A stretch of DNA of 32,099 nt from Polyrhizophydium stewartii (Eukaryota; Chytridiomycota; Chytridiomycetes; Rhizophydiales): positions 1-32,099 of the forward strand of contig JADGIZ010000064.1 in NCBI GenBank assembly GCA_027604665.1. The letters are read 5' to 3'. The number at the start of each line of letters is the position of its first letter. Position 1 is the stretch's first letter. The position numbers and the translations under genes were made by a program. Under the pieces are notes generated by a model. That model did not search any database. It was given only the letters and a program-made list of their open reading frames with translations, and was not told the DNA's origin. Shown in pieces: positions 8,488 to 18,300 of this stretch.

Positions 8488-10454
8488 ATGGACGGTCGGC
8501 CCGCCGCAGCCGCCGCTGCCACCCCAGCCGCTGCAGCCGCCGCATCGGCAGCATCAGCCACATCTGGGCCCGCGCGCGCCGGCGAGGCAGAGCAAGCAAG
8601 GCCCGCCAGCAATGAGTATCCAGTCGAGGACGCCGCCCGCCTTCTCGGGGACTGCGCAGTGTGCAGCGACAGCGACGACGACGGCGACGTCGGCAGCGAC
8701 GGCGACGGGGCCTCGCCAGGCGCCGACCAAGACGAAAGGCATCTCGCTGCCGCGTCAGAAAGCGCAACAGGGCTGGTTGCGGCGCGGGAGGCCACGCGCT
8801 CGGCGCTCTCGCTTCTCGAGGAGGATGCCTTGCCCAGCAACCGCGGCGGGTACCAGCGCAAGCACGGCAACCAAGGCCCCAACTCGCCGCTGTGGCGCGC
8901 ACACAAGAAGCACTTCTTCATCCTCAGCGCGGCGGGAAAGCCAATCTACACACGATATGGCGACGAGACCAAGCTGTCGTCGTTCATTGGCGTGATCCAC
9001 GCGCTCATCTCGTTCTATGCCGAGGACGACGACGCGCTGAGGTGCCGTGCGTCCCGGGCGGGGTAGTGCTGCCCGCGCGCGGCACGGTTGCTGACGACCG
9101 AGCCAGGAGCATGCGCGCCGGAGGACATCTCTTTGTGTTTGTCACAAAAGGCCCGCTGTATCTCGTGGCCGTCTCGTGCACGGGCGAGAGCGAGATCCAG
9201 GCAAGAGATGTCCCGCCAGCGCCTGTCTGTGCGCTCGTGACGAGCCTTGCTGACGCTGGCGATTGCAGCTGCGCAGACAACTCAGTATTCTTTACGATCA
9301 GATCACACTGACACTGACCTCGACCCAGCTGCACCGCATCTTTGAGCAGCGAGTCAACTACGACCTGCGCAACCTTCTCGCCGGCACCGAGATCTTCATG
9401 GATTCGCTGTGCAAGTCGTTCCAGCGCAACGCCGGCCTGTTTCTCGAGTCGACATGGTGCCTGCGTATGCCGGCGCGGATGCGTGACCGCATTTCCCGCA
9501 CGCTCGTCGACGCCGCGCCACCCAAACAGCTGCTCTTTGGCCTGCTTTTTGCGGGCGATAAGCTCGTCACCTTTCTGAGGCCGCGCAACTACACAATCCA
9601 TCCGAGCGGTCAGTATCGCGCGATCTCGCCTATAATCACAGCTTCCCTGATCAAAATCCTGACACGCGGCTCGTTCACCACAGACGTGTCGCTGCTGCTC
9701 AATATGATCTTGTCCTCGTCTGCCTTTCGGACCGTCGAGTCCTGGACACCCGTTTGCCTGCCGCAGTTCAACAACCGCGGGTTCCTGCATGCATATGTAT
9801 GCTTCCTGTCCGCCGACGTGTGTCTTGCGCTGCTCTCGGCCGAGAAGGATGCCTTTTTTGCGCTAAGCGCCTACAAGCGCGCCGTGCTCGACGCCTTTGA
9901 GTCAGCCGATCTGGTCGCAACTCTTGAAGATGCGATGCGCGCAGGCCCCTATAGTGTCTGTGAGTTGGGTGTGCATCTTCCACGCAGCGGCTTGATGATG
10001 CGCTGATGCGGTTTGCTCGCAGTGGAGCTAGGCATCCCAGGTCTGCGCTCGTTTCTTTACCGATCCAAGCTACTCGGGCAGTACACCGAGCCGATCCCCG
10101 TTTCGCCGTACTCGCACAGTCAGGACCGCAAGCGCCTGCTTCGTCTATTCCAGCATGCCCACGAGATCTGCCAGCGCCGGCCCGTGCCGTCCAAGTTTGT
10201 GTGCTTTGCAACGAGCCACGAGACGGTCGTCTGCCAGGCATGCGTTGCACACCTCGCAGCTGGCATCACGGCCCCGCACCAGATGCTGACGCGCTGCGAC
10301 CCAGGTTACAGGCTCGTCAGAGACCTTTGCGGCATTTGGCCCGCTGGTGCCCAAGGACACGGCTCTGGCCGCGATGGCAGAGCTCGACCGCTGGATCCGG
10401 CGCAACGAGGACACGCTGTTCATGACCCAGTCGGCATCGCTCACAATGTCTTAA
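8488..10454 (+). CDS. MON1: Vacuolar fusion protein MON1 (Rab7 GEF subunit)
   Basis: MON1 pairs with CCZ1 to load Rab7/Ypt7 with GTP during endosome-to-vacuole maturation. Five exons (8488-9041, 9107-9200, 9269-9959, 10023-10237, 10305-10454) give 567 aa. The first 135 residues are Ala-rich and then acidic, likely disordered. The longin core starts near residue 139 with KKHFFILSAAGKPIYTRYGD, followed by GGHLFVFVTKGPLYLVAVS, the TQLHRIFEQRVNYDLRNLLAG block, YSVLELGIPGLRSFLYRSK and a C-terminus resembling the animal end (AELDRWIRRNEDTLF against MRWIRKEEDRLF). Introns 2 and 4 begin with GC rather than GT; both are needed to keep the frame and the family match. An AATAAA overlaps the stop codon. 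RPN9 starts only 80 nt downstream. Confidence 0.94.
9201..9268 (+). other. GC-AG intron 2 of MON1
   Basis: The donor is CAG|GCAAGA, the branch motif GCTGACG and the acceptor TTGCAG. No GT near the junction preserves the family sequence GESEIQ-LRRQLSILYDQ. The exonic CAG before the cut is the strong flank usually seen at GC donors. Confidence 0.85.
10238..10304 (+). other. GC-AG intron 4 of MON1
   Basis: The donor is CAG|GCATGC, the branch motif GCTGACG and the acceptor GACCCAG. Splicing here joins ETVVCQ to VTGSSETFAAFG and keeps the final exon open to the stop. Left unspliced, the frame goes out of register with the conserved RWIRRNEDTLF end. Confidence 0.85.
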
Positions 10455-10458
10455 TAAA
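10453..10458 (+). terminator. AATAAA overlapping the MON1 stop codon
   Basis: The stop TAA (10452-10454) runs straight into AATAAA, so the poly(A) signal shares two bases with the stop codon. This fits the very short spacer to RPN9. Confidence 0.55.
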
Positions 10459-10534
10459 GAGAGCTGCCCCCCCCCCGGCGGCATGGCGAACTGCTGGCGC
10501 GACCCGCTTTGTGCGCACTTGCCCCGGGATCGTG
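10455..10534 (+). promoter_or_regulatory. MON1-RPN9 spacer with RPN9 promoter
   Basis: The 80 nt must hold the MON1 3' end and the RPN9 5' leader. It includes a run of 10 C (10467-10476) and an out-of-frame ATG at 10483. If transcription starts upstream of that ATG, it would open an upstream frame overlapping the RPN9 start. Confidence 0.45.
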
Positions 10535-12270
10535 ATGCAGGTCGACCGCGACGTTTCGGGCTGGCTCGCCGCACAGCGCACCTCGGCGCCGGCCGAGCTC
10601 AAGGAATACTACGCAAAGTTCGAGGACCTCTACGACCGCAAGTGGGTGGACAGGCCTGCGCGCCGCCGCGCTGTGGGCGTGGACGGCCGCCGCGCGCGCT
10701 GCGCTCACCGCCCGGCCGCACCCCCTGGTCGTGCGCCGCGCAATCGCCCCGCCCGCGAGGCAGATCGGCCTGCGAGCTGGAGCACCCTTGCCCCCCGCGG
10801 CGCACGCCTCCCGCACGCCCGTCCTCGCGCCTGTGTGCTGACCCCCGCCCACCCGCGCAGGCTCTGGCACCAGCTGACGCTCACCATCGAGAAGTTCACG
10901 TCGCTGCTGGCGGCCGCGCCGTATCTGCTGCCGCTGTACGAGAACTTTGTCGTCGACTTTGAGAAGCGCATCAACGGCATCAGCCTGGTGCAGTTCCTGA
11001 CCAAGGCCGCCCGGCAGATCAAGGGTGCGTGACTGCAACGCCTCTGTGTGCTTCTGCTGCTGCCGTTCTGCCAGCTCACGCCTTTGCGCCAGACCCAAAG
11101 GCTGCCCTCGCGTTCCTCTCTGCCCAGGCGGACAAGCTCAAGAGCTCGAGCACGGGCAAGGAGGCATATGTGCTTGCCACGATGGAGGCGGCGCACTACA
11201 AGCAGGTCACGGGCGACCTCGACGGCTGCAAAAAGTCGATCGACGAGTGCGAGAAGCTGCTCGACGAGCTGCCCGCCACCGAACCCGTTATCAGCGCGGC
11301 GTTCTACCGCGTGTCGGCGGACTACTACAAGGTGCGCCGGCGGCCTCTTGCGCACCAGCGCCAGTGCCAGATTCTTGGCGGCGCTGGCGCATCTCTGTGC
11401 TCTTGTTGCCTCCACGCTCACCAAAGCATGCACCTTCCGTGCAATGGCGCAGGCCAAGATGGCGTACCAGCAGTACTATCACAATGCGCTGCTGTTCCTG
11501 TCTTCCGTCAACATCGACGATCTTGGCGTGCAAGAGAAGCAGGAGCGTGCATACGAGCTCGCCATGAGCGCACTGCTCGGAGAAAGCCTGTACAACTTTG
11601 GCGAGCTGGTACGCCTGTGCTTGCGACTCAGAGTGCCGCTTGGCAGATCGCCCCTGACACCGCCCATGCTGGGTCGACCCCTCCTCCTTTGCAGCTCATA
11701 CATCCAGTCCTTGACTCGCTCAAGGGCACCATCTTCGAATGGCTTCGCAACCTGCTGTTCCAGTTCAACCTCGGCGACATGGAGGGCTTTGAGAAGACCA
11801 GCCGCAGCGGCGACTTCCTCAAGCAGGTACGCGCTTCACCTGCGCGGGTCGTTCCGATAACGCGGCCTGTGCTGACGGCCTCGCCTGTGGGCATTTTCCA
11901 GCCGCTACTCGCCAACTCGCTTCCGTTCCTGAGGCAGAAGCTCTGCCTCATGACCCTGATGGAGGTCATCTTCAAACGAAGCAAGGAGGCGCGCGGCCGC
12001 ATGACGTTCTTTGAGATCTCACGCGAGACGCGTGTTGCGCTTGACGAAGTCGAGCACCTGGTCATGAAGGCCTTCAGCCTGGGCCTGATTCGCGGCAAGA
12101 TCGACGAAGTCGACTCGGTTGTGCTTGTTTCGTGGGTGCAGCCGCGCGTGCTGGAGAAGTCGCAGATCAAGACCATCAACGATCGCCTCGATGACTGGGT
12201 CGCCAAGGTCCACGAGCAGGTGTCCAGCCTCGAACAGAATGAGAGTATCAAGACCCTGTTGGTCCAATAA
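10535..12270 (+). CDS. RPN9: 26S proteasome lid subunit RPN9 (PSMD13)
   Basis: PCI-domain scaffold subunit of the proteasome lid. Six exons (10535-10641, 10861-11024, 11093-11331, 11453-11608, 11695-11826, 11902-12270) give 388 aa (human 376). Family marks: LYDRKLWHQLTL (human LYTKKLWHQLTL), ARQIKDPKAALAFL (human VRQMTDPNVALTFL), ALLGESLYNFGELLIHPVLDSL (human [22 protein letters not shown]) and, in the PCI winged-helix, VEHLVMKAFSLGLIRGKIDEVD with TWVQPRVL-like SWVQPRVL. The acceptor at 11091-11092 was preferred over an earlier AG because it restores an ungapped match and has a CTCAC branch motif. Introns 1 and 5 are multiples of three with no stop, so a frame-only prediction would read through them. 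An AATAAA overlaps the stop. Confidence 0.95.
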
Positions 12271-12271
12271 A
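12266..12271 (+). terminator. AATAAA overlapping the RPN9 stop codon
   Basis: The stop TAA is 12268-12270 and lies wholly inside AATAAA, the same arrangement as at the end of neighbouring MON1. The convergent TPR gene ends 103 nt further on. Confidence 0.5.
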
Positions 12272-12373
12272 CCGCCCGCCCACTTTGCTGCGTTGCTGGG
12301 ACGCAACTTGCCGTGGAATGCGACACAATCTCAAGTTCATTGCAGTCTTCGCGACATCTGCGTCATCCCCCAT

Positions 12374-15300
12374 TCACTGCGTAGCACCGCCTTGGCCGGC
12401 ATCGCCTGCGCCTGGAGATGCCGCTGCGGCGCCCCCAGCGCCAGCAGCCGGTGATCCCCCTGTTGCTGCAGCACCGCGCCCGCGGCCTCGGGCTCCACGC
12501 CCGCGACCGCGACCGCGACCAGCAAGCGGCGGCGGAGTTGTCGAGGCCGCACCGGGAAGCGCCGCATCGACGGAAGCGACGGGCGACGAGCCGCCGGCAG
12601 CGGCCGCAATGCCTGCAATCATACCCTCCTGGGCCGCCTGCGATCGAGTCACACGGGCTGCGGCGGGTTCAGTCAGCACGCTGCCGTTCACCCAGGCACT
12701 CCACCATCTCGGCTTACTTCGAGGCGTGATCTGGACCTCGGCTGCTCCGCGCGCGGCGCGACGACCCCGGCCGGCGGATGCCGGTGAGGTCTGTGCCGCC
12801 GCGGCGCTCTCAGGCGTTTGGGCAGCTGCTGCAGCAGCGGCAGCAGCAGCAGCAGCAGCGGCGGCAGCGCCGGCAATGGTGGCCATGGGCGTCGACGGAG
12901 CTGGTGCGGCCGGCATCGCAGGCGATGGCGCGACGCTGGGTGTGGCGGGGATCGGGATTGCTGCAGCCGATGGTGTGATCGATGCAGCCCTGCCTGCAAG
13001 TGATACACCGGTCGGCGGATTGCTCGGTGGTGGCGGCACCGGCGCGGCGACACTGGGAGCAACTCCAGGCGGCGTAGCCGCGATGGCGGGTTGCGCTTTG
13101 GCGGCGCCAATGATCGAGATCCCTGCCGGTCGAGTTGCTGGGGGTGCAGCAGCGACAGGCGCAGGCACAGACGCCGGAGCAGATAAAGCTGGGCTCGGAG
13201 ATTGCGATGGCGCTGGTTGTACGGCAGCAGGTGCCGGAGTCGTTGCAGTCAGGGGAGCAGGCGGCGTAGGCGGCTGGGCAGCGGCGGAAGCTGCAGCAGA
13301 GCCTGCCTTGACCACAGTGCCAGACGTAGACGGGGCACCAGATGTGGCCGCCGCGCCAGGGGCGGTCGCGGCGCCAGGGACGGTTGCGGCGCCAGACGCA
13401 GCAGCTGCATCAGCGGCAGCCTTCTTTCGCAGCTTCATCTGAAGAAGCTGGTTCTTGATTCGCTGTGCCTCAGAGGCTGGGTCAAGCGCGCCGCCTGATG
13501 GGCCAGCTTGCACTGGATGCGCTGCTGCGGGCGCCGATGCCGCAGCAGCTATTGGCGCCGAGGGAGCTGGCGTAGATTTGGAGGCGACAGCCACCTGAGC
13601 GGATGCCGGTGTAGATGGAACAGGCAGGGCCGCAGCGGGCGCGGTCGAAGCTTGAGGTTTCTGCGAGGTCGTGGCAGGTGTTGACGCAACTGCCTGGGGC
13701 CTGAATAACGATGGGGCGGTCGAAGACGCCGTGGCCGCTCCAGAAGATGCCGGCAGCGGGCCTCCCTGCTGAGATCCCGCTGGAGCGGGCTTTGGGGTGG
13801 GCTTTGGTGCCCGCGCTGGGGTCGCGGCGGTAGCTGCGCCGGCCTTCTGCTCCGGGGCAGCGGCCGCCTGCGCCGGCGCCGGTTCAGAAGCAAGTGGTGC
13901 GGCTGGCTGTTGAAGAGGTAGCGCTATACCCGCTGCGGGATTCTGGGTGGCCGACGTCGGCGGACTGGCAAACTTGATCGGCGAGAACACCCTGGCCTTG
14001 CCTGTCAGGATGTTGCGATAAACGCAGGAGCGGAGTTAGCCACAGGATCGGCGATCGGCGTCTCGCCGACTCCTTACTTGCGGACAAGGCATCGGAGGAC
14101 GCGGCTGTGCTGGTCGTGGGTTGCAGAGGTGCGGCCGCCGATGCATCGGGAGTCCAGGCGAGCGGTGGCGCATCGGCCATCTCAGCGTCTTTCGTCGCCG
14201 CAGGTCTGCTGACAGGAGTATTGAGCGCTGCACCACTGGCGACAGTCGAGGTGGTCGACGGCGGCGTCGGCGCCGATGCCGTGAGAGCATCCGTCAGGCG
14301 GGAACGTTTGGCGGACGGTGCCTCATCGCCAACGTCAAAGAGCACGGCGCCTCTCTCTCCAGCTTGTGCCGGGGCTGCAGCGGCAGGTGCGGCGGGTGAG
14401 GCTGCATCCGTAGCATCCTCGCGAGTTCGCTTGATGAGCGGTGGCTGTTGCGGCTGTTGTGACTGTTGCGGCTGTTGCGGCTGCTGCGGCTGCTGCGGCT
14501 GTTGCGGCTGTTGCGATGGCTGCAGAGGCTGTGATAAAGGCTGAGGCTGAGCCGGAGCAGGTGGTTGAGGGGGCGTTGGTGCCGAGGCAGCCGCTGGTCC
14601 GGCAGGCGCAGATCCGGTTGCCGCGGTGGTTGCTGCCGAAGGTCGGAGAGGCGAGGCAGCGCCGACTGCCGAGCGCGGCTTTGGGGGCGGCGCGGCCGGC
14701 GACTGGGGGGCGGGTCGGAGCTGCGGCGAAGCAGTAGCTGGGCCGGCCTGGGCAGAGGCCAAGGCGGGAGACGCCTGCGGGGCCTGAGCCACTGGTGAGG
14801 CAGCTGAAGCTGCAACGCTGCCCTGGACCCGCTGCTGGAGCGAGGCGATCTCGGCCTTTTGGCGCTCGACGATCTTCTGGAGCCCCGACAGCCGCGCCTC
14901 CCACTTGAGGTCCGTCTGGCGCTGCGTATTGGTCTGCATCTGCTCAATCTCCTCCTGATGCTTGGCGGAAAGCGCGCTGGCGGCTTCGACTGACGCTTGC
15001 TCGATCTCGGTCAGCCGCTGGCGCAGCTCGCCAATGGTCTTGTCCTTTGACTCCTTGATCTTGTTGTTGATGGCGTTGGAGCGGTTAATCAGGTCGCGCA
15101 TGCGCGCATCGCTGTCCTTTGCCTTCTGGTCAGCATCGGCAATGACCTGCTGAAGCTCGGCGCTCTTTGCAGCCGCGTCGGCGTGGCTGTGCGCCAGCTC
15201 GTTGCGCAGCGTGCCAAGCTCGACGCTGAGTTGGTCGATCTGCTGCTGTCGCTGCTGCAGCTGCGTCTCCAGCGCCGTGCGGAGTTCCTTGATGTCATTA

Positions 15301-18300
15301 CGCGCAGCGTCGCGCTCGGTGGCAAGCTTTTCGACGTTGGCCTTGAGCGTCTCATGCTCGACCGGGTCAATGCGCTCATATTTCTGCAGGATCTGCTGCG
15401 TGCGGCCTTTCCAGCGCTCGTTGTCTTCGGCAAGCTGTGCGTTCTCGAGCTTGCGCGCCTCGATCTCGGCCTCGAGCATGACAGTGCGCTCCCGGAGCGG
15501 AACAAGCTCGGCGTCTGTGTCGGCAAGCTGTTTCTCGAGGCGACGGATGCGGCGCATCGACTGGTCGACTTGATCGCGCAGCGTCACATTTGACTCTCGC
15601 AGCACATTCGCCTGCTCGATCTTCTCGAGCAGCTCGCGGTGCTTTTTCTCTGTAGCCATGGCGCCCTGCTGCTGTTTACGCTCCTCGTCGAGCAACGCGC
15701 GGGTCTCGTCGAGCGAGCGCTGCAGATGGTCAACCTGCAAGCTCATGCGCTGCGTTTCTTGCACCGCGACTTCAAGGCGAGTCTCAAGAATCGACTTCTC
15801 GCGGCGCAGGAAACGAATGACCTCGCGCAGGTCGTCAATCTTCTTGTGGTCCTCGTCTGTCAGTGCGGCGCCGGCTTCGCCTGAGGCCTCGAGGGCACCA
15901 GTGTCCGATCCGTCGCGCGCGCGAGTGTGCGAGACTTGTTCAAACTGAGCATGCAGCAGCTCGTTTTGCTGCGTCAGATCTTCGATACTGCGCGCAGACA
16001 TAGGTGTGAGAAACAAGCGTGCCTCAACCGAGCGCATCAAGTAGCGCACCGCTTCTGCAGCTCCTGGATCTGCTCGTCGAGCTTGGTACGCATAGCTTCG
16101 GCCGACGCAAGCGATGTCTGAAGGTTTGCCTCGGCGGCCTTTAGGCGACTCTCGGCTTTCTTGGATCGTTCGTACAGCTCCCTGTTCTCGTCCTTGAGCG
16201 CGCTGACGCGCTGGATGGCCGCCGAGTGCAGCACAACTTCGCGCTCGTAGTTCTCCTGCGCAATACGCGCTTGCTCCATGTATCGCTCGACGTCTTCATG
16301 CATGCGTCGCTTGTCGCTGAGAGCCTTTGTCTCGCTCGCGTGCAGCGCATGCATCCGGGCTTGCAGGACTTCCTTGGCGCGCTCAAACTCGGCGCGGTCT
16401 GACTCGGCTTGTTCCTTTGCGGCGCGCAGCTCGTTGGCGTTCTCCTCGATCTGCTTGGCCAGCTCGGCCTTTTCAGCCTCAAGGGCATCGATCTCGGCCT
16501 GCTTGCGCGCCACGCTCGCCTCCATCTCGCCCTTGAAGATGTCGTACGTGCCGTTCATCTCCGCCAGCCGCTCCTCATTAGCCTGGCTGATGCCTTGGAA
16601 GGTGGCGCAGCGCTCCTTCTCAACTTCCAGCTCCGCCCTGAGCGCGTCAATCTGCGACCGTGACTCTGCCACCTTGAGCTCAAGGTCGCGGATTTTATCC
16701 TGATCAGAGGCCTCGGCACCGAGCGTCGAGCTTGTCCTGCCCCGACCTTCGAGCAAAGCCAGCTTCTCGTCGGCGACGGCAAGGCGGGACGCGAGGTCTT
16801 GCGCGCGAGCGGAAAGCGTCTCTTCCTTGTTCTGAGAAAGCAGCAGCTCCCCACGCAGTTTCTCAATCTGCGTCGTGAGACGCTCGATCTTGATGTGGGC
16901 CTCCTTCTGCTCCGCGTCACGACGCGCGCTAATCGTCCGGCTGTCGTCCAGTGCATCGCTCAGCTGCTTGTGCACAAGCTGCAAGTCGCGAGAGAGCACC
17001 TCGAGGCGGTCGTCCGCCTTGATTTTCTCGGTTGACGCAAGACGCTCGCGCTCCTCGAGCTGCAGCTGCAATTCGCGCAGACGATCGTTCGCCGCATTGC
17101 GCTCGCGCACGAGATCCTGGGCTTCCCTGATCGCACGAGCCTCGCTTGACTTCCAAACTTCGCGCTCGATCTTGAGCTGCTGGTTCTCGCCGCGCAGGGT
17201 ATCGGAAGCCAGTCGCGCCTCCATCAAGGAGTCGGTGAGCTCCTGTGTCTTGGCGTCCTGGCGCGCGGACTGCTCGGTCAGGAGCTGCATGCGGCTGCGC
17301 AGCTGTTGCGACTCGGACTCCTGTGCCGCGAGCTTCGAGCGCAAGAAATCGTGGCGCTCTTGTGCGTACTGGTGCTGACTGTTGAGCGTAGCGACCTGGA
17401 TACTGAGATCCGCCTTTTCTTTGAGGAGCTGCTCCTGCTGCGACTTGAGCATCTTGATGTCGGCAGCCGATTCCTTGCGGAAGATGTCAAAGTCGCGCTG
17501 CAAGTTGCGGTAGAGCTGCTCGTATTCGGATGTTGCCGGGGTGAGTGCGAGAGCGCGGTCGGCGGAAGCCTCGTGGCTGTCGCGCATCGGGCTGCCGACT
17601 TGCGAGCGGGCATCGCCGTTGCGTCCGTGTCCGCTCGTTCCGCGACCCTCGGCCATGGTACGCCAGCCGTCGCGCTCGCGCACAAGCGTCTGGATCGTGC
17701 TCGACTGGTGCGTCAGTTGGTTCTGCAGCGTTGAGATGCAGCGTGCAGCCTCCTTGAGCTCGGCTGTCTGCCATTGCTCGCGCGCCTGGGTTTGCTGCTG
17801 CTCAAACGTTTCCACCTTCTTGGCCATCTCCCGCAGCGAGCGGCGCAGAGTCTGGTTCTGCTTCTGCAGCTCCTCGATGCTGCCAAAGACGACCAGGCGC
17901 TCTGAGATGATCGCATCAGCAGCAGACTCCATAGACAAGTTGGCAAAGCCATCATCGGAGCCGGTGCGGTCGAGCATATCAAGACTTCCAGAGCCGAGCT
18001 TGGTCTGCTCGATCTGGCGGAGGAGCGCCTGAACCTGGCGGCCAAGGTCGCGCGACTCTTGCTGCAGCAACAGGTTCTCTTGGTGCAGGGCATCTCGGTC
18101 GGCCACACTGATCCGAGCCTCGGCTGCAGCGGCGTCGCGTTCTCGAAGCGCTGCGGCGAGCTCGGTCGAGATGCGCTCAAGCTCTTCGTTTGCACGAGCA
18201 AGGTCGATCTTGTTCTGGTGCAGAGCCGGGGCGCGCTCCTCAAGCTCGGCCATAATGTGCTGTACCATCTCGCGCAAGCGCTCCTCTTCGTGCTGAGAGC

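Noticed and set aside
12285..13442. 385-codon plus-strand Ala/Gly-rich frame
   Set aside because: Exact antisense of the Ala/Pro-rich TPR tail; the composition is simply the complement of those codons.
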